Below, piece by piece: positions 57,463 through 64,000 of a stretch of DNA of 64,000 nt. Position 1 is the stretch's first letter. Each line of letters starts with the position of its first letter. A model generated the notes under the pieces. It was not told the origin of the DNA. It did no database searches and worked only from the letters and a program-made list of their open reading frames with translations. The DNA is from Myxococcales bacterium (GTDB taxonomy: Bacteria; Myxococcota_A; Polyangia; Fen-1088): the NCBI GenBank assembly GCA_003142855.1, contig PLNW01000139.1, forward strand, positions 25,468 through 89,467, given 5' to 3'. The position numbers and the translations under genes are program-made.

Positions 57463-57585
57463 GGAGGGCTCAGGGCTGGGCTTGGATGATAGGGGGCGAG
57501 CACTCCGCCGGTCAATCGCCGAGTGCGCATCGTCCCTGCTCAAGACTGGCGACAAGCCGGGGGCTCTTCGCGTAATCTCCTGGCC

Positions 57586-57864
57586 ATGACCAAGCACAAC
57601 ACCTACTTCGACGGCAAGGTTCAAAGTCTCGGCTTCGAGCGCAACGGCCGCCGCGCCACTGCGGGCGTGGTGCAACCAGGTGATTTCCACTTCGACACTG
57701 GCGGCCCCGAACGGATGATCGTGGTCAGCGGTGAGCTGGCGGCGCGTCTGCCAGGCGGCGAATGGAAGCACTACCCGGTGGGCACGGCTTTCGAGATCCC
57801 AGCCAAGACCGGATTCGACATTCGCGCGGATCAGCCCGCGGCCTACATCTGCGAATTCATCTAG
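57586..57864 (+). CDS. ppnP: Pyrimidine/purine nucleoside phosphorylase
   Basis: A 92-residue cupin-fold enzyme of the PpnP (DUF1255) family, close to the 94 residues of the E. coli protein, which splits nucleosides with phosphate. NTYFDGKVQSLGFERNGRRA, GVVQPGDFHFDTGGPERMIV, and PVGTAFEIPAKTGFDIRADQ match. ATG 57586 begins MTKHNTYFDG, preceded by no clear ribosome site. Its TAG interlocks with the stop of the convergent toxin gene (CTAG at 57861-57864). Confidence 0.93.
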   Translation: MTKHNTYFDGKVQSLGFERNGRRATAGVVQPGDFHFDTGGPERMIVVSGELAARLPGGEWKHYPVGTAFEIPAKTGFDIRADQPAAYICEFI

Positions 57865-58265
57865 ATCCGCGCGCCTGCCAGGGACCGCTGGCGCAACGAC
57901 GAAATTCGCGCCAGGGCGGAGTAGTCGCGGTCCTGGTGAATCACCACGAGATCGTTGCGGATAGCGCAGGCTGCAATCAGACAGTCGACGCCCGAGCGGA
58001 CGGTGAACCCGGCGCGACGGGCGCGGCGGTAGAGGTCGGCAGCCTCGAGAAACAGGTTCTGGTCCAGCGGCGATTCCACGCAGGGGATGGCCAGCAGGGA
58101 ATCGCGAGCCACGCGAAAGGCCTGCTCGTCGCGAAACCCTTGCAGGATCTCCTGAATCACCGGCAGACACACCACGATTTCCTCGAAAGGAACAACTGAC
58201 TCAAGGTCCACAGGATTGTGCTGACGAAAAACCTGAATCCAAACCGAGGTGTCAAGCAAGGTCAT
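57861..58265 (-). CDS. Type II toxin VapC, PIN-domain ribonuclease
   Basis: A 134-residue PIN toxin. MTLLDTSVWIQVFRQHNP holds the first acidic residue (Asp5), LPVIQEILQGFRDEQAF the Glu, RSGVDCLIAACAIRNDLVVI the third acidic site, and HQDRDYSALARISSLRQ the last Asp. These form the metal site of an RNase. The start ATG 58265 overlaps the antitoxin stop. The convergent ppnP gene ends inside its stop codon. Confidence 0.92.
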   Translation of the reverse strand: MTLLDTSVWIQVFRQHNPVDLESVVPFEEIVVCLPVIQEILQGFRDEQAFRVARDSLLAIPCVESPLDQNLFLEAADLYRRARRAGFTVRSGVDCLIAACAIRNDLVVIHQDRDYSALARISSLRQRSLAGARI

Positions 58266-58498
58266 GCGGCGCGTTTCCCCGCCTTGCGCGCGCGGCGAGG
58301 AGCGACGCTGTCACGCATGGCCGGCAAATCTCCGTGCCAGGCCCCGCTGCCCCGTAGCGAGAGAATCTGCCGTGCCTGCATCCGTCTCACGAAGTCCTCC
58401 AGCGCGAGTCCCACGGTGCGCGAATAGGTCTTCTGCCCGGCCAGCCTGGTCGCCTGCTCCAGCAAGCGCTCATCAAGCACAAGATTTGTGCGTTTCAT
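58262..58498 (-). CDS. Type II antitoxin, VapB-like
   Basis: A 78-residue antitoxin. KRTNLVLDERLLEQATRLAG is a ribbon-helix-helix-type start, followed by TYSRTVGLALEDFVRRMQAR, and the basic tail RRARKAGKRAA, possibly disordered. ATG 58498 was chosen since the conserved MKRTNLVLDE begins there and an upstream frame is not protein-like. It overlaps vapC by four bases. A dyad spanning its start codon is a likely autoregulatory site. Confidence 0.9.
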   Translation of the reverse strand: MKRTNLVLDERLLEQATRLAGQKTYSRTVGLALEDFVRRMQARQILSLRGSGAWHGDLPAMRDSVAPRRARKAGKRAA

Positions 58499-58510
58499 AC
58501 ACACAGTATG
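58496..58510 (-). promoter_or_regulatory. Dyad overlapping the vapB start codon
   Basis: CATAC (58496-58500), five bases, GTATG (58506-58510). On the minus strand the second CATAC-type half contains the ATG of vapB. Such palindromes near VapB genes serve as operators for the toxin-antitoxin complex. Confidence 0.5.
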
Positions 58511-58624
58511 TCGGCCGCCGAGGGCCGAGGTCAAGCCGCCGTTTTGGCTGACCCGCACCATTCAATATCCACTTCAAGTGCTTCACGACAGGCCTTGAAA
58601 ACCCTGAACCCCCTGACTCGCGTT

Positions 58625-58774
58625 CTAGACGAAGAGCACGCCCTGTCCGGTGATGCGATAGGCTCCGCCCTGAGACTCGACCCTCTCCACCAGCGGCGGC
58701 GAGAATTCCCTCAACGACTCCGCGATGACCTCAATTCTCTTCGGATCGACACGCGCAGCGCCTGCCAGTCGCAA
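58625..58774 (-). CDS. Possible small or remnant ORF between two VapBC modules
   Basis: A 49-codon frame (TTG 58774) reads LRLAGAARVDPKRIEVIAES then LREFSPPLVERVESQGGAYR and ITGQGVLFV. The composition is more protein-like than surrounding frames. The frame is open further upstream through the overlapping toxin gene, so it could be a C-terminal remnant rather than a whole gene. I see no family. Confidence 0.3.
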   Translation of the reverse strand: MRLAGAARVDPKRIEVIAESLREFSPPLVERVESQGGAYRITGQGVLFV

Positions 58775-58794
58775 GCTACGCGTCGCCGGTACTG

Positions 58795-59208
58795 CTAGCG
58801 TCCCACCTGGGGTTCGACCACGCGGAGCCGCTTGAAGTAGTCTCGGTAGTAGCCTCGATCCCTGGCCAGCAGCCGATCGGCCAGACACACGGCGTGGGCG
58901 CCGATGAGAAAGTCCGGAACCACCCGCTGGGCCGGTCGGGTACTGCGTCGCAAGTAGATCTGGTACATCTCTCCCGCAAGCTTTGCGCTCGCGATAGTGG
59001 ACGGTACGAACGCAAGGTTCCAGTCTGCCAGGAACTCGTCGATGGCAGACGCTCCCACCACGGGTGTGATCTCGGCCAGCACGCATTCGCACAGCAAGAG
59101 CGCACCTTCGCCCGAGGCACGCCGCAGGCTCTGCTCGGATGGCTCCACGAAGCGTGGATCGGCGATCAGGACGTCGAGGAGAACACTGCTGTCAACTGCC
59201 GTGCGCAC
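58795..59208 (-). CDS. Type II toxin, VapC-like PIN domain
   Basis: A 137-residue PIN-domain protein. TAVDSSVLLDVLIADPRFVE carries the first Asp, ECVLAEITPVVGASAIDEFL the Glu, RVVPDFLIGAHAVCLADRLL the Asp-Phe-Leu-Ile-Gly-Ala-His motif of this PIN group, and ARDRGYYRDYFKRLRVVEPQ the last Asp. Start GTG 59208. It overlaps the AbrB-type antitoxin by 17 bases. Confidence 0.9.
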   Translation of the reverse strand: MRTAVDSSVLLDVLIADPRFVEPSEQSLRRASGEGALLLCECVLAEITPVVGASAIDEFLADWNLAFVPSTIASAKLAGEMYQIYLRRSTRPAQRVVPDFLIGAHAVCLADRLLARDRGYYRDYFKRLRVVEPQVGR

Positions 59209-59431
59209 CGGTACCCCTCGCGCGTGCCAGATACGTGTCGACGGTCATTCCGCTCGGCAAGTGACCTCGGCCTCGCCACTTGCGGAAAACGTCCTCCGGG
59301 ACAGACTTGGCCCCAACCAGCCGCCCATTCTCGGCCCGAAACTCGATCAAGGTACCCGGACGGAGGCCCAGTCGATCCCGCACCGACTTCGGGATGGTCA
59401 CCTGGCCCTTCTCCGACACCGTGGATTTCAT
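59192..59431 (-). CDS. AbrB/SpoVT-type antitoxin
   Basis: A 79-residue protein. KSTVSEKGQVTIPKSVRDRL followed by GLRPGTLIEFRAENGRLVGA is the swapped-hairpin AbrB DNA-binding domain. The tail FRKWRGRGHLPSGMTVDTYL would contact the PIN toxin. It is the antitoxin of the PIN protein encoded downstream. An imperfect dyad CTTGAGAGTAG / CTACCTC...TCAAG (59436-59465) just upstream may be its operator. Confidence 0.92.
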   Translation of the reverse strand: MKSTVSEKGQVTIPKSVRDRLGLRPGTLIEFRAENGRLVGAKSVPEDVFRKWRGRGHLPSGMTVDTYLARARGTGAHGS

Positions 59432-59850
59432 ACCTTGAGAGTAGTCTTTCCTACCTCTGAGGTCAAGCTCCCACGCAGGTGGCGCAGGCCACGCCGCCCT
59501 CGGGATCGACCTCGGCCACCTGTCCCGCGATGGCCAGGCGCAGGGCTTGTGCCACCGCGGGCGGCCTCGGGGTCAGAACGGGCTCCCGAGCGCCACTTGG
59601 CGCGAGTCTTCTTGGCGAACCTGACCACCGCCATCGCGGTCGAGAACCGACGAGGCCCGCTCTGGAGGTTGTCACCGCCTCACCTCTCGGATCCACTCGA
59701 AACCTAATCACGCAGCTTCGCTATTGTAGTGGCTCAGGAGTCCCCCAGGCGCGGGTCGCAGGTGGGCATTGGCAGCACGAAAATCGTCGAGAAAATCTCC
59801 AAAGTCCTTTAACTTTTCAGTTGCCGCTTGGCTGAACATATGTTTAGCTA
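59432..59850. other. Intergenic region with a possible gene remnant
   Basis: No whole gene is supported in these 419 bases. On the minus strand, one frame reads MAVVRFAKKTRAKWRSGARS and another reads PAVAQALRLAIAGQVAEVDP then EGGVACATC (about 59463-59565), as if a short gene had been split by a frameshift. The right end (59810-59850) is AT-richer and contains ACATATGT before the HNH gene, a likely promoter region. There is no clear -35/-10 pair. Confidence 0.35.
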
Positions 59851-61176
59851 ATGGGCATGTTCTCCGTCGAGGAATTGGGTCAGGAGATAGCGGTTCTGGC
59901 GGTGCACATCGATGCGGCCACGCACCGGCTGCTCGAATGCATCCGCCACTTCGATGAAGCGTTTGGTTGGGCCGAGCAGGGGGCAACGTCGTGTGCCCAC
60001 TGGCTGGCGTGGCGGGTTGGTTGGGATCCTGCGACCGCGCGTGAGAAGGTGCGGGTAGCGCGGGCGCTCGGCAAGCTGCCCATGATCGACCAGGCGCTGA
60101 AGACCGGCAAGCTGTCGTACGCCAAGGCACGCGCCTTGACCCGCATCGCGAAACCTGAAACCGAGGCGGAGTTGGTTGCGATGTCCGCCTACGCCACTGG
60201 CGCACAACTCGAACGGCTGTGCCGCGGCTACCGGCGGGCCCTGGCTGGAGATGAGCCGCCCGCGCTCGAGGAACGAACCGTGCGCCGTCGCGATCTGCCT
60301 GGCGGAATGGTCCGTCTGGAGATCACTCTTCATCCCGACGAGGCCGACCTGGTGATGCGCGCGCTTGATTACGCCCGCGAGAAGAAGCACGCAAGCGAGC
60401 CGGCCGGCGCAAGCGCCGCCGTCCCCGCCCCCGCCCCAACAGAGAACGCCGCCCGCGATCACGACGACGTTTCCGCGGAAACGTCCACCCCTTGGCCTTC
60501 GCGCGCCGACGCTATGATCACAGTTGCCGAGGGCTACCTCGCCGGCAACACCGGCACTGGCACGGGCGGCGAGCGCTTCCAGGTCATGATTCACGTTGAC
60601 CAGGACCCGCTCGCGCCCGACGGCGCCCTCGCCGCAACCTTGGACGACGGAACCCGCGTTTCCGCGGAAACGTTTCGCCGCGTCGCCTGCGACTGCGGCC
60701 TGGTGGCCGTATCAGGCGACGCTGGCAGCGCCCACCAACTGAACATCGGCCGCCGCAGCCGCCAGATTCCACCCGCCATTCATCGCGCCCTGTCGCTGCG
60801 CGACCGAGGCTGCCGCTTTCCTGGCTGCACCAACACGCGCTTTCTGCACGGCCACCACCTGCGCCACTGGCTCCACGGCGGGCAGACGAGCCTGACGAAC
60901 TTGGTGCAATTGTGTACCGCGCACCACCACCTCGTGCACGAAGGCGGCTGGAGGGTCGAGCTTGATGCCGACGGCGCGCTGGCCTTCACCGCGCCCGACG
61001 GCCGGGCGCTTGCGCCGGAGCCGCCACGCGAAATCGTCGAGGATGCCGTAGTGTTCCTGCGCGAGCGCGCGGCGGATCAGGGGCTGGAACTGGGAGCGGA
61101 GACCAACCTGCCGGAGTGGGACGGGAACGTGGTCGACTACGACTGGGCCGTGGGAGCGATGATCGGGATGGGGTGA
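59851..61176 (+). CDS. DUF222-HNH endonuclease (13E12-type)
   Basis: A 441-residue protein of the DUF222/HNH family found as repeated copies in many high-GC genomes. DUF222 spans about 1-250 (HLLECIRHFDEAFGWAEQGA-like start, then TSCAHWLAWRVGWDPATARE, KVRVARALGKLPMIDQALKT, GKLSYAKARALTRI). The HNH motif is near 323-375: CRFPGCTNTRFLHGHHLRHW, the Asn in TSLTNLVQLCTAHHHLVHEG, and His residues that bind the metal. The Cys pair binds zinc. These proteins are thought to be homing-like or self-spreading nucleases; function is unproven. ATG 59851 or 59857. Confidence 0.92.
   Translation: MGMFSVEELGQEIAVLAVHIDAATHRLLECIRHFDEAFGWAEQGATSCAHWLAWRVGWDPATAREKVRVARALGKLPMIDQALKTGKLSYAKARALTRIAKPETEAELVAMSAYATGAQLERLCRGYRRALAGDEPPALEERTVRRRDLPGGMVRLEITLHPDEADLVMRALDYAREKKHASEPAGASAAVPAPAPTENAARDHDDVSAETSTPWPSRADAMITVAEGYLAGNTGTGTGGERFQVMIHVDQDPLAPDGALAATLDDGTRVSAETFRRVACDCGLVAVSGDAGSAHQLNIGRRSRQIPPAIHRALSLRDRGCRFPGCTNTRFLHGHHLRHWLHGGQTSLTNLVQLCTAHHHLVHEGGWRVELDADGALAFTAPDGRALAPEPPREIVEDAVVFLRERAADQGLELGAETNLPEWDGNVVDYDWAVGAMIGMG
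60468..60483. repeat. Perfect 16-base palindrome, copy 1
   Basis: CGTTTCCGCGGAAACG inside the DUF222-HNH gene. An identical copy lies at 60657-60672. Here it encodes DVSAET. Confidence 0.8.
60657..60672. repeat. Perfect 16-base palindrome, copy 2
   Basis: CGTTTCCGCGGAAACG again, 189 bases after copy 1 and in the same codon phase (RVSAET). It lies in the region between the DUF222 and HNH parts. Confidence 0.8.
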
Positions 61177-61308
61177 GGGCAGCATGGGGAGGTCTTCGCT
61201 GCCGTCCTCCGTCTACGTCGCCCACTGGCCCGCGACAACTACGCCGCTACTGGGTCGCACGCCGTCACCATGATCGCGATGGCGCCCTTTTGCGATGATC
61301 GTTCCCAC

Positions 61309-62367
61309 CTATCGACGGCCCGCAGAACGAGATGCCACCTGCAGCGTTCGCCTGGCGGGTGGCTCGTCGGAATCGAACGCGAACGCCGTCTGGTCCCTTC
61401 TTGCCATCGAGCCGTATCCCGGAACTGGTCCATCCGTTCCGAGAACGGCTCGACGACGATCTTCGCTCCAGGGTTCCTCGAATCTGAACTTGCCGCCTCG
61501 CAGATATTCAGCTTCGCGGTCGATACAGATCCAACGCCGACCAAGATTCTCCGCCACCTCTCCGGTAGTGCACGATCCCGCGAAGGGATCCACGACCAGA
61601 TCGCCCTCGTCGGTCAGGAACCGGATGAAAAATGCAGGAAGCTGTGGGGGAAACCGTGCCGGATGGGGCGCCAACCCCTCCTCGTTGCAACGAGTGAAGT
61701 AGCGGCTGTTGGCGTCGTTGTTTCCCAGGGTGAGGACGTTGCCCGGGATGCTTCCGCCCTTGTCGACGAACTTGGCGGTTATATTGTGCCCACTCGGTCT
61801 TACCTTGGGTCGATATCCTCGCCGAACCAGGCGCTCCATGTCGGGGCTGTAGGGTTGGAGAACCTTTTGATTGTCAGCCTTGGGGAAAGACTCGCGAGAA
61901 AACCACCACAGGTATTCGACCGAGTCCTTTACGCGAATCTTCCGAACCGTGACCCACTCCGCTGGCGCTGGCAGTTTGGCCGGGTTGTACCAGAAGAATT
62001 CCTGCGCGAGGTGAAAGTGACCTTCGCGCACAATGCGGACAGGTGCCTCCAGATGGCACAGCGACCGAGTCGGGCTTCCCTTCCTCCAGCTCCCACCCAA
62101 GTTCAAGACGAAGGAGCCGTCGTGCCGAAGGACGCGGCGGATTTCGGGGACGAAGCCGAGAAGCCAGTCCACGTACTGGTCCTGATCGACGTTCCCATAC
62201 GCTTTCTTGAAGTGAAGCGCATAGGGTGGAGACGTAAGAACCAGCGAAACCGATTCATCGGGCAGGCAACGGAGCAGCTCGAGCGCATCCCCACAGTACG
62301 CGGCGCCGCTGTCAGTCGAAAACACCGGCGTGTGTTCCTGGAGCCACGCGCGTTTTCGGCCGCTCAT
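61309..62367 (-). CDS. Type II DNA methyltransferase, N4-cytosine-like (beta class)
   Basis: A 352-residue DNA methyltransferase. The catalytic motif IV is [20 protein letters not shown] near residues 43-62 (Ser-Pro-Pro-Tyr, typical of N4-cytosine and some N6-adenine enzymes). The SAM motif I follows late: [20 protein letters not shown] near 256-275, giving the beta-class order. The target domain lies between (about 130-250). It should protect sites cut by the fused endonuclease upstream, whose TGA overlaps this ATG (ATGA). The frame ends at 61309. The recognition sequence is unknown. Confidence 0.92.
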   Translation of the reverse strand: MSGRKRAWLQEHTPVFSTDSGAAYCGDALELLRCLPDESVSLVLTSPPYALHFKKAYGNVDQDQYVDWLLGFVPEIRRVLRHDGSFVLNLGGSWRKGSPTRSLCHLEAPVRIVREGHFHLAQEFFWYNPAKLPAPAEWVTVRKIRVKDSVEYLWWFSRESFPKADNQKVLQPYSPDMERLVRRGYRPKVRPSGHNITAKFVDKGGSIPGNVLTLGNNDANSRYFTRCNEEGLAPHPARFPPQLPAFFIRFLTDEGDLVVDPFAGSCTTGEVAENLGRRWICIDREAEYLRGGKFRFEEPWSEDRRRAVLGTDGPVPGYGSMARRDQTAFAFDSDEPPARRTLQVASRSAGRR

Positions 62368-63116
62368 TGCCTAGCGTCCTTGATGGCATCCAGGATGTTG
62401 TCCCTCCACGAATCAGCGGCCGCCGCGGGAACCAGTTGCATGATGAGCAGGCGCTGCGGATCGTTCGGGCGCCTTCTCAACTGCCGCGAGGCGATGTGCA
62501 GGAAGCGCCACTGGCCAGTCCTATTGAACAGGCAAGCCGAGAGGACCTGGAAGTGGTCCACGCTGTATCCTCGAGTGGGAGTGCCGTCCTTTGAATTGCG
62601 AGTCTTCTGCAACTCGACCTTGATGGGGCTGCTTGGGGATGCGTTGGGCGTCAAGCTGCGCACGTTCTTGCACTCGACGACGACAGTCTTGTCGCCGATC
62701 TGAAGCGTGAAGTCTGGCTTCCCGTCAGCATCATGCCACTCAACCCTCTTGATGCGGTTAGCCTGCCGCAGGTTCGACAGCTCCCGATAGAGCATAAGCT
62801 CTGCGAGCTTCCCCTTGACGTCGACCTGGGCTCGAAAACCATGGCTGACAGCCTCGACCACATCGGCGGCGGTGACCCGCCATTGGGCAAGTAGTGGATG
62901 CCCCTCCGCCAGAAGATCCTCAGGACGGGTTTCGAGCGCCGCCGAGATCTCAAGCAGAACTTCCACCGTGACGTTCTGCTCACCGCGCTCGATTCGGCCG
63001 ATGTAGGTGAAGTGGCGATCCGCACGACGCGCGAGATCCTCTTGCGACCACGCCCGCTGTTCGCGCAGCGCTCGAACTCTACTGCCGAGCCTGCGGAGGA
63101 GTTCTTTTGTATCCAC
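62364..63116 (-). CDS. Fused controller-like HTH and PD-(D/E)XK restriction endonuclease
   Basis: A 250-residue protein read from GTG 63116. Residues 5-70 are an XRE-type helix-turn-helix: [40 protein letters not shown], and [20 protein letters not shown], matching controller (C) proteins of restriction-modification systems. From about 80, a nuclease fold: [14 protein letters not shown] (Glu106), [20 protein letters not shown] with Pro134-Asp135, Glu148 and Lys150. It is translationally coupled to the methyltransferase. A C-box lies 20 bases upstream. The arrangement suggests a restriction enzyme that regulates its own operon. Natural C-REase fusions have been described, but few. Confidence 0.87.
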   Translation of the reverse strand: MDTKELLRRLGSRVRALREQRAWSQEDLARRADRHFTYIGRIERGEQNVTVEVLLEISAALETRPEDLLAEGHPLLAQWRVTAADVVEAVSHGFRAQVDVKGKLAELMLYRELSNLRQANRIKRVEWHDADGKPDFTLQIGDKTVVVECKNVRSLTPNASPSSPIKVELQKTRNSKDGTPTRGYSVDHFQVLSACLFNRTGQWRFLHIASRQLRRRPNDPQRLLIMQLVPAAAADSWRDNILDAIKDARQ

Positions 63117-63136
63117 CGGTGCATGATCGCGACCAC

Positions 63137-63163
63137 GACCTTCAAGTCTATAGACTATAAGTC
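63137..63163 (-). promoter_or_regulatory. C-box operator of the restriction-modification operon
   Basis: Minus strand: GACTTATAGTC (complement of 63153-63163), TATA, then GACTTGAAGGTC (complement of 63137-63148). The first half matches the controller-protein site GACTTATAGTC exactly; the second is a diverged copy. The centre AGTCTATAGACT is a perfect palindrome. The gene starts 20 bases downstream. Confidence 0.75.
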
Positions 63164-63399
63164 GTATCTGGACAAGCACCAAATCGCAACAAGTGGCCGC
63201 AAATGAAACAACTGCCCGCTGGGCGCGCCGGGGACAACGGCACGCTGAAGATCGATCGTGAGAAGGCGGCGTGCGTGTCAGGGAAAACGGTACCGCGGGC
63301 CCGCCGACTCTAGCTAGATCCAGTGGTCCGGCCGTACGATCTTCCGTGCGGCGCCGTGCCAGGCTTTGCAGTGTGCCGCCCGGCGGCCGGTAGGCGCGG

Positions 63400-63507
63400 T
63401 TGCCGGCTCTGGCCGGAACTATCCATTCTGACTACACCGACGTTTCCGGCGACAAGTACAAACACCTGGCCGAGATCTACGCCGACAACCACGAGACGCG
63501 CCGGTAA
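63400..63507 (+). pseudogene. Antitoxin C-terminal remnant
   Basis: A short frame from TTG 63400 to TAA 63505-63507 reads LPALAGTIHSDYTDVSGDKY then KHLAEIYADNHETRR, like the tail of a VapB-type antitoxin. A TAG precedes it in frame at 63391. Its end lies against the toxin remnant exactly as in a coupled antitoxin-toxin pair. Confidence 0.45.
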
Positions 63508-63689
63508 ACCACGTCTTCGTCGACAGCGGCGCGTTCTTCGGCATGTTCGTGCCCGAAGACGCCCACCATCAGCGCGCCATGGAGTTCTTCGCGCGCGCCA
63601 ACTCCCAGGACTGGCAGCTCGTCACGACGAACGTGGTGGTCATCGAAACCTCTTCATTGTGCCCCTTTGCCGCGCTTTCGAATATGTGA
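63504..63689 (+). pseudogene. Truncated VapC-like PIN toxin
   Basis: The frame reads NHVFVDSGAFFGMFVPEDAH, then HQRAMEFFARANSQDWQLVT and TNVVVIETSS, the first half of a PIN toxin with the N-terminal Asp and the Glu in ETSS. After residue about 50 it runs into direct repeats and stops at 63687-63689. Its first codon is GTA (63504), where intact relatives would have GTG overlapping a TGA. The toxin is therefore both start-damaged and truncated. Confidence 0.6.
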
Positions 63690-63735
63690 CTGGCACCATA
63701 CTCGCGCTTCTGAATATGTGACCGGCACCATAATC
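63672..63735. repeat. Two direct 32-base repeats at the VapC break
   Basis: Units at 63672-63703 and 63704-63735 share GAATATGTGAC and GGCACCATA, with four differences. They lie exactly where the PIN similarity ends. They may be remnants of a mobile-element end. Confidence 0.7.
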
Positions 63736-63799
63736 GCGAACCTCCCGCGCCCGCCCTCGATGAGCAGCACGGGCGGCAAATCGCCAACTCGGGCTTGTC

Positions 63800-64000
63800 A
63801 TGATAGGCTGCCACCACGTTATGGCCACGCTGCGAGAGTATTTTGACACCGACTTTCGCCACACCCAGAGCGTGACGCGTTCATTTAGACTCGAATGGCG
63901 GCAAACGGGAATCGGGATTGTGCCGTCGGACAACCAACTCCGTATCGGCGGCCCCGGTGAGATTCTTGGGCTGGGGATCCCTAACACTACTGATTCAAAA
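63800..64000 (+). CDS. 5' part of an unidentified gene (runs off the window)
   Basis: An open frame from ATG 63800 (or ATG 63821) continues past the right edge. The visible residues include ATLREYFDTDFRHTQSVTRS then FRLEWRQTGIGIVPSDNQLR and IGGPGEILGLGIPN. I do not recognise a family. The composition is ordinary protein, unlike the decayed region to its left. No ribosome site is obvious. Confidence 0.45.
   Translation, partial: MIGCHHVMATLREYFDTDFRHTQSVTRSFRLEWRQTGIGIVPSDNQLRIGGPGEILGLGIPNTTDSK

Noticed and set aside
58508..58798. Plus-strand 96-codon frame between the VapBC modules
   Set aside because: Composition is not protein-like and it has no ribosome site; the minus strand has the more plausible frame there.
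61270..62703. 477-codon plus-strand frame opposite the methyltransferase and nuclease
   Set aside because: It lacks any domain pattern, whereas the minus strand shows SPPY, DPFAGS and PD-(D/E)XK motifs in coupled genes.

Overview
The window is high-G+C bacterial chromosome with the marks of a myxobacterium or close relative (Myxococcota, probably Polyangia-like). Two neighbouring Gly-rich proteins end in MYXO-CTERM-type tails (a Cys-containing motif, a hydrophobic stretch, then an Arg cluster). There are lipoproteins with the Asp/Ala-rich, Cys-rich style of that group (a CGNG...CDDGN repeat, a Dickkopf-like Cys knot), an N-terminally typical type IV pilin, and an ECF sigma factor coupled to a TPR membrane protein. 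Assignment is by style only; no rRNA is present and I recognised no tRNA.

Layout. 0-4.6 kb: end of an unknown gene, carB, greA and a HAD phosphatase in one tight run. 4.6-5.3 kb: Phd/VapC toxin-antitoxin pair. 5.4-6.5 kb: a fused nucleotidyltransferase-GHMP kinase. 6.6-9.9 kb: two MYXO-CTERM proteins that both lack their N-termini, the second also frameshifted. 9.9-24.1 kb: mostly minus-strand envelope and housekeeping genes (lipoproteins, an M2-type peptidase on the plus strand, an ECF sigma operon, a PfkB kinase, a CAP-domain protein, a CBM9-like lipoprotein, a DUF4105 protein, glutaminyl cyclase, aat). 24.2-29.7 kb: lipoprotein, type IV pilin behind a sigma-54-like promoter, purU, rlmD and a radical SAM protein. 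29.6-40.8 kb: GtrA and RND/MMPL membrane proteins, a YdcF-like protein, phosphoglucomutase, a large L,D-transpeptidase lipoprotein, a PEGA-like protein, rhomboid, and a secreted papain-like candidate. 41.1-45.7 kb: a four-gene minor pilin operon (FimT/GspH, PilV, PilW, and a very large modular PilX-like protein). 45.8-47.9 kb: groES-groL with a promoter and a CIRCE-like operator. 48.1-57.5 kb: panC, panB, a deoxynucleoside kinase, a DUF2079 membrane protein and a five-gene sugar/glycan operon. 57.6-64 kb: an accessory region with ppnP, two VapBC-type modules, a DUF222-HNH nuclease, a Type II restriction-modification pair in which the endonuclease is fused to a controller-like HTH, and a broken VapC module.

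The most striking items are (i) the restriction-modification pair at 61.3-63.2 kb, whose HTH-PD-(D/E)XK fusion sits downstream of a recognisable C-box operator, so one polypeptide appears to be both restriction enzyme and its own timer; (ii) the 733-residue PilX-like protein, which carries a Thr-Gly repeat linker, a Cys-rich stretch and a C-terminal ThuA/GATase-like domain, with no pilY1 gene in this window; and (iii) a CIRCE variant in which both half-sites have changed in a matching way. Several dispersed or inverted repeats lie in the gaps between genes.
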